From: Isochrysis galbana
Taxonomy: Eukaryota > Haptophyta > Isochrysidales > Isochrysidaceae
Length of the DNA stretch: 64,000 bases
Direction of reading: 5' to 3'
Assembly (NCBI GenBank): GCA_018136815.1
Contig: CM030931.1
Coordinates: 9,300,989-9,364,988, forward strand
Shown here: piece by piece, positions 1 through 16,496 of the stretch
Layout: every line of letters starts with the position of its first letter
Numbering within the stretch: position 1 is the first letter of the stretch
Program-made: the position numbers and the translations under genes
Notes under the pieces: generated by a model
Database searches by the model: none
Told to the model about the DNA's origin: nothing
Seen by the model: the letters and a program-made list of their open reading frames with translations, nothing else

Positions 1-60
1 TTCTCTCGTTCTCGTTCTCGGTCGAAAACTTCGCGTGGACCCCTGGGATCTTGGGTTGTG
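1..60 (+). repeat. Dispersed repeat, copy 1 (cut by window edge)
   Basis: The first ~60 bases closely match 28846-28908 on the same strand. Both contain runs of TCTCGTTCTCGTTCTCGGTC followed by CTTCGC(G/T)TGGAC, GGGATCTTGGGT and GTGGAGC. A few substitutions separate the copies. It is probably part of a retroelement leader, because the other leader-like stretches at 33.6 and 50.0 kb have the same TCTCGTTC-rich character. Confidence 0.6.
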
Positions 61-760
61 GAGCACCTTCATTCTTTATTCTTCCTCCCACATAGCTAAG
101 TTTATACTTGGTTGCGATGGCGATGGAGCGCGCCGCCGCGACTCCCCTCTCCTTCGGGCCCCCGGCCCCCAGCCGAGGGCGCCACCCCAGTACCCATGGA
201 GCAGTCGCTGGCGAGGCGACCGCGTCCGCCAGCAGAGGCCGAGCGCCGAGCAGGTGAGCGCGACTCCCGTCGTGCCACACTACGCGGCCCGTGGCCCCGG
301 CCACATCACGTTCAGCAGCCATGCATGCTGGCCCTGCTCCTCACTCCTCATGGGGGACTGCAGATTGCAGGCCACACCGAACAAGCACCAGACCAAGCGC
401 GCCAACTCTCCACAGGGCATGCCTCACGTCAGAGGCCTCTCCCACCCTGGCGACGGCCGCGCCGCTCCGGCGGCGCGGCCCGAGACCGGGTGCCCCGCAA
501 GGGCACAATCCTCACAATCCAAAAGATACGCATTATCGCCACAAACAAGGAACCACCACATCACCCACAACACAGACCGGCAGACCATGCTCCGCTGGTC
601 ACTTTTGCAAAACATTTTGCAAAACTCTGGCCTGGGCCAATTTCCTCAATCCTGGCAGTTTCATTTTTAGACTTTTAGAAGTTAAAAATAGTGTTTGACC
701 GCCCTAGCATAAGAAGCACACGTCGGCGAGGGGAATTATGTACATATTACATGGGGCAAC
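61..760. other. No recognisable gene
   Basis: Overlapping open frames exist on the plus strand but none resembles a known protein, and two frames are open at once, as expected in GC-rich noncoding DNA. A 19-bp string CTAAGTTTATACTTGGTTG at 96-114 recurs at 782-800, the left end of the inserted element described next, so this stretch is likely more mobile-element debris. Confidence 0.5.
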
Positions 761-1547
761 TTCCATCCAGCGGGAACGCAACTAAGTTTATACTTGGTTG
801 ACCCATGGGGGGGCACGAGCCCCCCCCTCTCTCCACTCCTCCCCTGCCATGGGGGAGGAACCACCCATCCTCCTGGCACGCCTGATGGCTTGCCAGGAGG
901 CCACTGCCCTACTGACCCACTCCCTTCCCCACAGGCTCGCCCCATTCGCCCATCCTGGCCCCTCGTGACCAGCCCATCGCTCCAACCCCCCCTCCCCCCC
1001 TGGTCGACAGGCAGACAGGTGCAGATTGGGGGCCCCAGAGGCTCGGGAGCACCAGCGAGGGAGAGGCAGGGGAGGCCAGGGCCCAGCCCCAGCCTCCTCT
1101 GCCCCCTGAGCTGGCCTCCAGGAGCCTCCAAGGGCCGCCACAGGGCAGCTGGAGGCCTGCCGCAGGCGCGCCATCGCGCGTGCCTGCAGGAGAGGGGAGA
1201 GAGCGCGCGGAGAAGGGGGTGGGCGGAGCGAGAGCTCCGCTCACCGGAAAATAGGTAAGTCCCGCACCTGTTTACAGGATAAGTCGGGGCTGAGGCCGCC
1301 GCCCACTCGGAGACACAGGAGGAAGGGGGGGAATGATCACCGGGGGGAGGCGCGGGCCACCGGACCATATCTAAGCCCTTCACCCCTATCCCCCTAGTAG
1401 TGCACGGGGGGAGTCGCCTTATGGCGGGGGGAGAAGGGCCGGGGGAGTGGGGGTGTAGAAAGTTCTCCTACGTGAGTAGAAAGTAGAGGGTCCACGGCCG
1501 CGGGTGCGGTGAGACTATTAAAAGGTTTATTCCATCCAGCGGGAACG
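761..1547 (+). mobile_element. ~750-bp non-autonomous element with 18-bp target-site duplication
   Basis: A perfect 18-bp direct repeat, TTCCATCCAGCGGGAACG, lies at 761-778 and 1530-1547 and brackets 751 bp of sequence with relatives elsewhere in the window. The left part (782 to about 1000) matches 18208-18430. The right part (about 1054-1525) matches 61092-61573. No long believable protein is encoded. Long target duplications of this size are typical of copies inserted by non-LTR retrotransposon machinery, so a SINE-like or truncated LINE-like element is the best guess. The left part has a short G-run/C-run hairpin near 805-825. Confidence 0.65.
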
Positions 1548-2939
1548 GCTTCCAGGTGTTTTAAAGGCCGAATCATATTTTAAGCCATCGAAAAGCGTCT
1601 AGCCTCTACTTGTTTACGTGATTCACGATTTATTTTCTCTGTGTGCGCTCTCCTTTTCCCGCGGGTTCCGTTTTTTCGCCTCACAAGAAACGGCCGCGGA
1701 GTTAGTTAGCCGAGGGACAAACCTATCTCGTCGCTCCCAACCCTTTGTCCTTCCTGGAAAAATGGCCTCTTCTTCTCTCTCCCCTCTCTCCTCACTCCCA
1801 TACCCCCCTCGCTCTAAACGGCAAGCATATCATCGACTTCACCCTTCGAATTCTCGCCTCTTCTCCCTTTCTCCTCTTAGGAGTAGTCTCTCTCCCTCTC
1901 TCTCCCTCCCTCCCTCCCTCCCTCCCCCTCCCTCCCTCCCTTTCTCTCTTCCCCTCCCACACGAGAAGAGAGACGTTCTATTTGTAACTAAGGAGAGTTT
2001 TCTTCTGTTCCCGCCCCCCCCCCGCTGCCTGCCCCCTCGCCCCCCCCTCCCCCCGACCCCGCCGTTTCTTTCACCCCTTCGGAGAAGGAGGCCTTCTATT
2101 CTCTTCTGCTCCCGCCCCAAGCTTCTCTCTCCCCCTCCCCTCATCTCTCCCCGTCTCCCACCCCTCTCTCCCCCTCTCCTACTACCGCGGCGCCGCCGCA
2201 ATGGGACGGGAGATGCCTACGTCCCCCGCGCGCAAGAGCAGCTTTGGAGGCGGCTTCCTCGCAAGGGTGCGAGCGCGAGCCAGTGCACGAGGCGTCCAGC
2301 CGGCTCCCGCGCGTAGCGGTTCGCGACCCAACGGGGCAGAGGGGAGGGAGAGAAGTGAGAGGGTTGGCGAGAGAGCGGCCTTGGGGGTGAGGGGAGGAGG
2401 ACGGGGGGGCTAGAGGAAGGGGGAAGGGGGCGGAGAAGGAGGGACGGTGGAGAGAAAGGGGGGATGGGGACGGGGGGGGGGGGGGGGGTTGGATGTAGGG
2501 CGGGCGGTGGCGAGAGGGGGGTGGGACCAGGGAGAAGAGAGCGAGGGGAAAGAGGAGAAGGCGATAACTGGAGGGGAGGAAGGGAGAGGACGCAGGAAAG
2601 GGGAGGGGGCGTAGAAAGCAGCAAGGCGGAAAGGTGAGAGAGTGCATGGGGTAGAGAATGGGAGGAGAATGCGATGTTACATGAGCGAGGCAGCGGTGGC
2701 GTACGAGATGCTTGCAGGCGGCCAGCTGGCCACTCCAAGTCTCAGGGCGAGAGGCCACCAAGCAGGGAGGGCAACTCGCACGGTGCTGGCTTCTCTCCAC
2801 TAATGCCTGCCGACACTAGTCGGCTTCCATCACTCCAAGCTCCTTCAACCTCTCTCCGCCCGCCGCGCAGATCTTTGGTGGTAAGTCAGCGAATCGCTCG
2901 TCCTCTGTTGAAGCATCTGTGGCCACAGATACCGCGCGC
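1548..2939. other. Pyrimidine-rich then purine-rich gene-less leader before the CDPK gene
   Basis: From about 1755 to 2200 the plus strand is almost pure C and T with CCCTCCCT arrays. From 2340 to 2670 it switches to G and A, with a G run of about 18 near 2477. Open frames here are low-complexity artefacts. A consensus-like donor GTAAGT at 2881 and an AG at 2927-2928 could mark a small 5'-UTR intron just before the kinase start codon, but the upstream frame does not join the kinase frame. Confidence 0.5.
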
Positions 2940-5900
2940 ATGTCGGCCAAGTTCAGCCGTGACTCGACCAGTCAGGGCAGTGCCACAAGGATCTCGCCGA
3001 GCCCTGCCATGCAGCACCAGGATGGAAGCCGCGAACCTGCGAAGGTTGGCGTATCACGCAGAAACTCCTCGAAAGGGAGATTGATGATACCATCACCCAG
3101 CCGTATGATGTCCATGGGCAGCTCCATGCGCTTCAAGTCTGATGTCAAGCAGGTGGTTCCGCCCTTAACCAAACTCTTCACGAAAAGTTCCGTGATGCGC
3201 TCACTACACGACATATACGACACCTCCGCATCGTGGGAACTGGGCCGTGGTGGCTGCGGTGCCGTCTACACTGTGCGCCATCGGCAGACGGGCGAGGAGT
3301 TCGCGATGAAGAGCGTCTCAATCTCGGGCCTCGACGCAGCAGCTATCGCCGAGTTGCGAAACGAGATTGAGATTCAATCCAGACTGGACCACCCCAACAT
3401 TGTGAAGTTGGTCGAATGGTTTGACGACGTCGAGCGCGAAGCGATCCACATCATTCTAGAGCTCTGCCTTGGAGGCTCGCTTGTCCATCGCATGCGCCGC
3501 CATAGGTGAGAGACTGCCCTGCCCCTGTGGGCCTGGCTGTAAGAGGATGGCAAGGGCGCGCCTCATATGAGACTGCCCTCTGCCACTGGACACGGCTGGA
3601 CGTAGCAAAGCGCGGACGTGACCATTCTTCTTGCTTTACATGGAATCGTAGACACGGCTACGACGAGAATACCGCCGCTTCCCTCATCGAAAAGATGCTG
3701 CGTGCGATCCGGTATTGTCATCTCAACGGCGTGGTTCATCGCGATATCAAGCTCGACAACTTCATCTATGAAGCGCCCGGAGATGATGCGGAGCTCAAGC
3801 TCATCGACTTCGGCTTCGCGTGCGAGGTGAGAATCCCTGCCTTGCGCACCCTCGGAGGCCCGAAACCAGCACCAGCGGGCTGGGTGACGCAGCTAATTGG
3901 ACGGAGCTTCCCTGCTTGAGCGCTAGCTGACTTAGCCTTGATCCGTTTGAGGCGAGCACACCAGAGTGGCCAGGGCGTGAGTCGGCTCGGCAGTCGGCCA
4001 TACCACAGCGTGACAGGCCGCAGGCACCATCAGGCCTCGCCTTTTGGACGGCCTTCCCCTCCCAATCTCCAAGTCATGTTGGCTTCTCGTTCCGACTGAC
4101 GGCTCCTTCGTCGCGGAATAGGTTGCCCCTGGCCGCGAAGATATGTTCGAACGGCTCGGTACTCTGTCGTACATGGCTCCAGAGTTGCTAGGCCCCGACC
4201 GGCGTACCTCATACAACTCGTCCGTTGACATGTGGTCGCTAGGTGTCGTCGCCTATCTCCTGCTCTCTGGCCGGCGCCCCTTCCATGATCCCGACCGTCG
4301 GACTAAGATGAAGCTGATCCGTACGGCGCCCCTCTCTTTCGATGGGCCAGAGTGGAACATCGTCTCGAGCGACGCCAAGGACTTCATCTCGATGCTGTTG
4401 CAAAAGGACCCGGAAGCCAGGGCATCCCCTCGTGACGCCCTCAACCACCCTTGGCTGGCCGAGCGCACGGAGAGGTCGGCTAATAGGCGCACCAACTCCA
4501 CGCTCGGCGAACGCCTCGACATCATCCGCTCGCTAGAGTCGTATACTCATGAGGTGCAGCTCAAGCGGCTAGCGCTCGAAGCCATTGCCTTCGTCACACA
4601 ACCCGCCAGGATGGAGGAGTTGCGCAAGGTTTTCGTGGAAATGGACAAGGACCACTCTGGCTGCATTTCCATCGAAGAGTTCAAAGAGGCAATGGCCTCC
4701 GTACCAGATGTGCCCGCCGCCCAGGTGCGCCTAGGCCACCACTGCCCATGCCCCGGCTCCAATCCTCGTGCCAGCAATAGCATCGCTGCCCACACTGGCC
4801 TCGCCACAATCCTAGGCCACCCCATCATTATGTGGGTGCGCCCCAAGGATGTGTCCACGCGACATCCGTCTTTTGCCCGCATCTGATATCCTGGGTCGTT
4901 GGCCGATCCAGGTGGAGCGCATTTTCCGCGCGATGGACCTTAACCAAGGCGGCGAGGTCGACCTGCACGAATTCCTCGCCGCGACCCTCTCCCGGGACAA
5001 CGGCCTGATAACCGCTAGCTCACCTTCCCTTGGTGCTGCGTTTTCACTCCTTGATCGTGACGGTGACGGATTTCTCACGCGCGATGACCTCGTTTCGCTC
5101 CTTGGCAGCAACACAACAGACTTCCCGCAGGTGATGAGATGCCCTCGCATCCCACTCACCGTGATGGTCACCTCAAATTGTTATGGCCTCGAATGACCCC
5201 AGCCCTCATGTCGGCTATCTACGCTCGCTCCGATCTTCTTGTATTCAGCTTGCCCAGCCCTAAGGGCCGCCAAACCATCGCGGGTTTTTTCTTTCCTCTC
5301 CTTCTCAGGTGGCACTTGAGGCGATGCTCGAGGAACAATCCTCCCTAGGCCATGATGGCCGTCTCACATTCGACGACTTCAAGCTGCTTATGCTTCGTGC
5401 GGGTCGAGAGGAGGACCCAGCGCAAAAGGTGCGCTTGCCGTCATCACACACTGCGTACAGGTTTCTGCATGGCTACTGGGCGCCCCCCTTCTCCCTCCTC
5501 CCTGAATCCGGTGAAACTATTGCGGCAGTCGGAGCCCAGTCTGCCTGCTCATCACCTGTCGTCAAATCTCTCTTTGCACCTGGCCTTATCATAGGCCATG
5601 TCTGCCTACATTCGCAACACATGGTCGCGGCGAGGGCTTAAGCGCGGCGCCTCTGATGTGTCCGACCAGCTACGCTATCCCAACTCGAAAGTGCTAAATG
5701 AATCGAGCCTGGCACAAAGGATGGAGCCCACCCGTGGCGAGGGCTCGCCTTTCCGAAGCAGCATGTCTCGCGCAGAGAGCCTATACAGCCAAAACGGCTC
5801 GCCGACGAGGAAGCCCTCATTGCTGGCTCGGAAGTCGGACGAGGGTTTATTCGAGCCTTCCATTACGAGCAACTGCTCGTCGACCAGCGTAACCTTCGCA

Positions 5901-6044
5901 CAGCCCGAGGCTTCCGTCAATAAACGTCTGGCTTTCGGCACGACGGGCCGTGCCTCCACTCTCAATTTGACCAGCATGCTCCCACGCGCTGAGCGGGCTG
6001 ATGCGAATCGCCGCTTCGACGAAGAAAATAAGGTTACCTGCTGA
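2940..6044 (+). CDS. Calcium-dependent protein kinase (CDPK)
   Basis: Serine/threonine kinase that should be activated directly by calcium through its own EF-hands. Six exons fit in phase: 2940-3505, 3652-3826, 4122-4724, 4912-5130, 5309-5428, 5595-6044, giving about 710 residues. The start is the ATG at 2940; the frame is open further upstream but without another ATG. Seen in order: a basic, Ser-rich N-terminus (~95 residues), glycine loop GRGGCGAVY, lysine in FAMKS, catalytic loop HRDIKLDN, DFGFA, and GTLSYMAPELL. Then come an autoinhibitory/junction region and EF-hands: DKDHSGCISIEE (canonical), DLNQGGEVDLHE (weaker), DRDGDGFLTRDD (canonical) and a degenerate fourth near HDGRLTFDDF. The last ~150 residues are an unusual Ser/Arg-rich tail absent from classic CDPKs. 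No N-terminal myristoylation glycine is seen. Confidence 0.9.
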
Positions 6045-7368
6045 CACATGCTCCGGATCTAGGCATCATCCCATCTTCCGGACATAAATGCGCCTGTTGC
6101 GATGTGATGCCGGTGCAGTTGCTAGTGGCTGCAGGTGTGCCCATCGTTGCATACATGGTTCCTTTCCCCAAGGTTGGCCTCGGTTTTGCTCGCTGCACGG
6201 AGGGCACAGCAATGGCCTCCACAGCATGTGCAGTCTCGGCGCAGCCAGTGGTTGGACATGGTCGTCACTCGCGGATTTGGTAGCATTGAACTCACGCTCA
6301 TTGCAAAATAGCGTGGATTAGAGCAGGCAACCGAGATCGCACCCACTTGGCGCATGAGTTCATGAGAGGAAGAACGTCTGACTATAATGATTCATCATTT
6401 GCGTTGTGTATTGATGTGTGTCGGAATACTTGGTCTGTCGATTGATGATCGATGTTCATATTGTTGTGCTTATGCGGTGATGATGCCTACACCGTGCGTT
6501 GATGTCGGAGTGTCATGAGGGTGGAGTGGGAGCATAGAATGGGGAATATAACGCAGTGTACGATTGAGCAAAGACGACAGCGGTTACACGCCGTGGAGGC
6601 TCGCGCTAACCAGACGCTTTCGCTCCCCTTTTCATGAACTATTGGAGGTGCGTTCCGTTGCACCTTGTTCTGTGCGCACTAGCTCCCCAAAAAGTCACTT
6701 GAAGTGAAGATGAAGATGACGCTATCGCTATGTGTTATGTGCTGCTACGTCGCATTCGCATTACATCCTAGATGCATCTACTGGATAATGCGATTTTCGA
6801 TTTCCAGGCTCTTACTTATTCTTGTCTCCAGTTCCAGGTCCTTCGTCCTTCGCCGTCGTGCGGCCATACCCTGAAGCCTGAAGCTCAGGCTCAGGCTCAG
6901 GCACATATACATATACATATACATATAGTGTTAGTAGGGTTTGCCCCTAGCGACCTAGATTTCAGGTTCTCATTTCGTTTCTTCTACCTTCTAGCCCGTT
7001 TGATCAGGTTGTAGGTCTAAGTCTAGGTCTGGGTCTAGAACTCCTAGCTGCTAGAAGCTAGAAGTAGAAGCCACAGGCCACAGGTTTCCTGTTTCCTGCC
7101 CTCTCTTGTGATCTTAGCCAAAAGGAGCCAGGTCGTCTGTCGCTCGCTGTGCGCTTGTCTCAGGCTCTCAAGGTGCCTTGTGAAGGCTTGTTTGGGTTCT
7201 TGCCAGGCTTGTCATTTCTCGTTGGGTTCCCTTTCCCCATTGGGAAGTCTTGGGCCCAACCCAACGGCCAACGGCCCAACAGCAGTAAGATACTAAGATT
7301 ATACTCCCATAAGCAGAACTCTGACCTAGGAGTACTACAGTCCACACCAGGTTGACGGAGGCGGGCGC
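6045..7368. other. Gene-less interval with short microsatellites
   Basis: This is the 3' flank of the CDPK gene and the 5' flank of the next gene. No coding signal is recognised. A CAGGCT tandem run near 6884-6902 leads into an ACATAT array at about 6902-6928, and short CTAGGT-type repeats follow at 7010-7060. Confidence 0.5.
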
Positions 7369-8223
7369 ATGCGGCGCCGGACTCTGCTGCGGTTAAGCCT
7401 CGAGGTCGAGCTCGCGATCGCGCCCTCCGCTACGCTTGAGGCAGCGCTGATCGAGACAGTGCTCAAGCACGCCCTTTTCGTCCATGGCCAGATCCCGAGT
7501 CCCTACGATGCGATCGTTAAGGAGCTTGCGGGGCAACAGCAAGTGAGCCGTGATCGCAAGGCTTCGCGCAGGAGAGCAATGTTGCGCAAGGCGAGGAAAC
7601 TGGTCGGGGACGTCGAGTCTCTGCTGGAGACGTTGCCGAGTGCACTGGATGCCATCACCGCCGCAGAGCAGGAGGTTGGATCGAGCGACGACATGCTGCC
7701 GGTGAGGGCTGCTCTTGCAATCGGAGGCTCAATTAGCTCGCCTCGCTTGGTCTTCTTGCTTTCCTTTGTACGAGGCTGTCCAGCGGAACAGATCAATTGT
7801 GGCGCTGATCCGAGCAGCTCGCACATCGATAAAGCCCGGAGGAAGCTGGTGCGAACACTGATGACGCATTGCGGAGACCTCGGGAATGTGAACACTGGAT
7901 TGAGCAGGTTGCATCTCTTGCTTCAGGCTCCACAAGCTGCATGCCTGCCCCCACCTTTCCAACCGCGTCCTGCCTTCCGTTTGAAGCTGCAGCGCGCGCA
8001 TGCGTGTCGCGTACATTTTGAATCCATGCGGCCGCCCTCGGCCGTTGTCGATGCCTCATGTGATGGGCCCAGCACACTACATTGTATGCTAGACAGAGGT
8101 GGAGCGCCAATAGATGGCTTCCAATGGGCGGAGCAGGACTCTGACGAGGGAGGAGTAGGTACGATTTGTAGTCGTATCTGGTTTCACGCCACCAATTCCG
8201 CGGTGAGGGGATTTGGACTCTAA
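7369..8223 (+). CDS. p31comet / MAD2L1-binding-protein-like spindle checkpoint protein
   Basis: Predicted HORMA-like adaptor that binds closed MAD2 and, with TRIP13, silences the spindle assembly checkpoint. A single open frame of 284 residues starts at the ATG at 7369, close to the usual length of the family. Family landmarks occur in the expected order: ETVLKHALFVHGQIPSPYD near residue 30 (where the family has a helix followed by Q-x-P-x-PYD), a Lys/Arg-rich helix, the strand AALAIGGSISSP, the helix RRKLVRTLM, and the C-terminal ending IWFHATNSAVRGFGL, which matches the family's I-W-F-x-A ... GF terminus. The assignment rests on this ordered resemblance and not on a search. In-frame introns cannot be excluded, for example around 7770-7820. 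A neighbour relation is not informative. Confidence 0.75.
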   Translation: MRRRTLLRLSLEVELAIAPSATLEAALIETVLKHALFVHGQIPSPYDAIVKELAGQQQVSRDRKASRRRAMLRKARKLVGDVESLLETLPSALDAITAAEQEVGSSDDMLPVRAALAIGGSISSPRLVFLLSFVRGCPAEQINCGADPSSSHIDKARRKLVRTLMTHCGDLGNVNTGLSRLHLLLQAPQAACLPPPFQPRPAFRLKLQRAHACRVHFESMRPPSAVVDASCDGPSTLHCMLDRGGAPIDGFQWAEQDSDEGGVGTICSRIWFHATNSAVRGFGL

Positions 8224-8344
8224 CCTGCTGAGGCGCACGTATTGCTCATGGAATGCCACATACTTAGGTCCATCATGTGTGCTACGATAGTAATTGCAAT
8301 AGTAATCGATTATTGGCCATTTGCTACCATTATGGATGATAGAC

Positions 8345-8475
8345 TTATCTTATGATTGGTGCCCATGGCGGGGGGACTCGCGCCCCCCCACTCTCTCGAC
8401 ACCTCTCATGGAGGGCGAGAACCACCCACCCCTCTGCGCTGCCACTGCCAAGGCGAGAAGTAGGAAGTAGGGTGG
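8345..8475 (-). repeat. Interspersed repeat family B, minus-strand copy
   Basis: The reverse complement matches 18525-18680 and 54838-54990. Shared landmarks are GGGTGGTTCTCGCCC, CATGAGGGG, GTCGAGAGAGT, a G run, then CCATGG(C)GACCAATCATAAG. The opposite strand resembles the left end of the 761-1547 element (CTTGGTTG, CCATGGG, a run of G, GGAACCACCC), so families A and B probably belong to one structured repeat superfamily. Confidence 0.65.
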
Positions 8476-8748
8476 AGGGCGATCAAACAGTGGTTTATAA
8501 TTCATAACTACTAACACGTGGGAAGGGCTGCATTTTTTGACCGTCCTCCAAAGCCCAAGAAAAAGCTCCTGGGGGGCTTTTCTGCCGCCACGAAAAATTG
8601 CCGAGGAAAATGGTGGGTTTCCCCCCCCCCCCAAGGTGTCGTTCCGTCAATTGTGGGACATCAGTCGATTTGAGCGATCGAATGTCCACAGTTGTACATA
8701 GCAGTATTTTAAAATTAAATGCAGACAACTTTTTTTCTCTGCTTCCCG

Positions 8749-9240
8749 CGGTGCATGTTCCCCCCCCCGAGGGGGGGCGCCGTGTCAGCGCTTTTCCCTG
8801 CGTCTCCTCTAAGGCCGACAACTACATAAACACTCAATTTAAGAGATATTTAGAACGGAGCATCTGTGATGACCTGCAATCACATCATGCACGCCTTGCA
8901 TGGGCACGGCGCGATGTGCATCGGTCCCCCGCGGATACGCCGTGCGTGCGCATGTCAACTCTTTCCCTCTGCGTACCCTCCAATGTCCACAACTACGTAA
9001 ACAAGCCGTATAAGAGATGTTTCTTTGCGCATCACATGTGATGACTTGCAATCACAATGTGCACGCCGTGCGTGCGCACGGCGCGATGTGCATCGGCCCC
9101 CCCCCGCGGGGGCGCCGTGCGTGCGCATAGCAACTTCCAGGAAAGTGTACGCCGTGCGTTCACTCTTTCCGCGGGGGAACTCTAGACGCGGAGGGCGGTC
9201 GGGAACCTTGGGGACACCCCCTGCCATGAGTAATGACCAC
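8749..9240 (+). repeat. Diverged tandem repeat, ~165-bp period, about three units
   Basis: Unit starts near 8749, 8909 and 9079 share GCGCGATGTGCATCGG followed by C-runs, GCCGTGCGTGCGCAT, CTCTTTCC, then CACAACTACGTAAAC, AAGAGAT, and TGTGATGACTTGCAATCACA. The units differ at many sites, indicating an old array. No coding function is seen. Just upstream (8520-8640) is a GC-rich stretch with a C run. Confidence 0.6.
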
Positions 9241-9833
9241 TGAGGCAATGCACGCACATCAATGGCCAAGAACCAGCGTGCGAGCTACTAGTGACCCCCC
9301 ACCCTGCTCGCGAGAGCTCTGGGCTCTGTATGGCCACCACCTCCAGGCCATTCTTCGGCCGATCGCGGGCGATCGGACGTCGCGGAAGCTCCGCGTTTCT
9401 AATAGTGATGCGCCCCACATTCACCACTCTGATTCACTCCCGCCTCAATCTCCCAAAATAGCCCGCCACGCGCGGGGGAAGGGAGGGGACTCACTCACCG
9501 ACGCCATTGCCCTTCGTGGGGCGGGAGGGGGTCGTTCGGAGGGGGAGGCGGCTGGCGGGGCAGGTAGGGGGGGACCCTGAGGAATGCTTGGACACCCAGG
9601 GGAGGTGGGAAATAGTGGTTAAAATGAGTGACCGGGCTACAAATGGACTTAAATGGACTCTCGTCGTTGCAATTGTGAGACTGCACCATGTATAGTTGCA
9701 GCTTTATCTCGGGCTTTATGAGTGCGCTCACTCTTCCACGGTCCGTGCACACGGCGAGGTTAGTATAGCAGGTTGGATAGCCAAAGTCGTCTTGCGTCAC
9801 ATGACCATTTCCCGTTCCCAGTTCCAGGTCATT
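9241..9833. other. Gene-less interval downstream of the TPR-HSP70 gene
   Basis: Contains a minus-strand copy (about 9490-9555) of a short conserved module also found at 34463-34525. Read on the minus strand it has CCCGCCCCACGAAGG, then ATGGCGTCG followed by GTGAGTGA, that is, a start codon directly before a splice-donor-like sequence. Nothing else is recognisable. Confidence 0.45.
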
Positions 9834-14692
<4,859 letters not shown>

Positions 14693-14734
14693 CCGCCGAC
14701 CACGTCGGCTCCCACACGCTCGCTCCTCTCTCTA

Positions 14735-16496
<1,762 letters not shown>

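Noticed and set aside
2803..2940. Upstream exon joined to the CDPK through a GTAAGT donor at 2881
   Set aside because: The upstream ATG frame at 2803 does not match the kinase frame with the visible acceptor at 2928.
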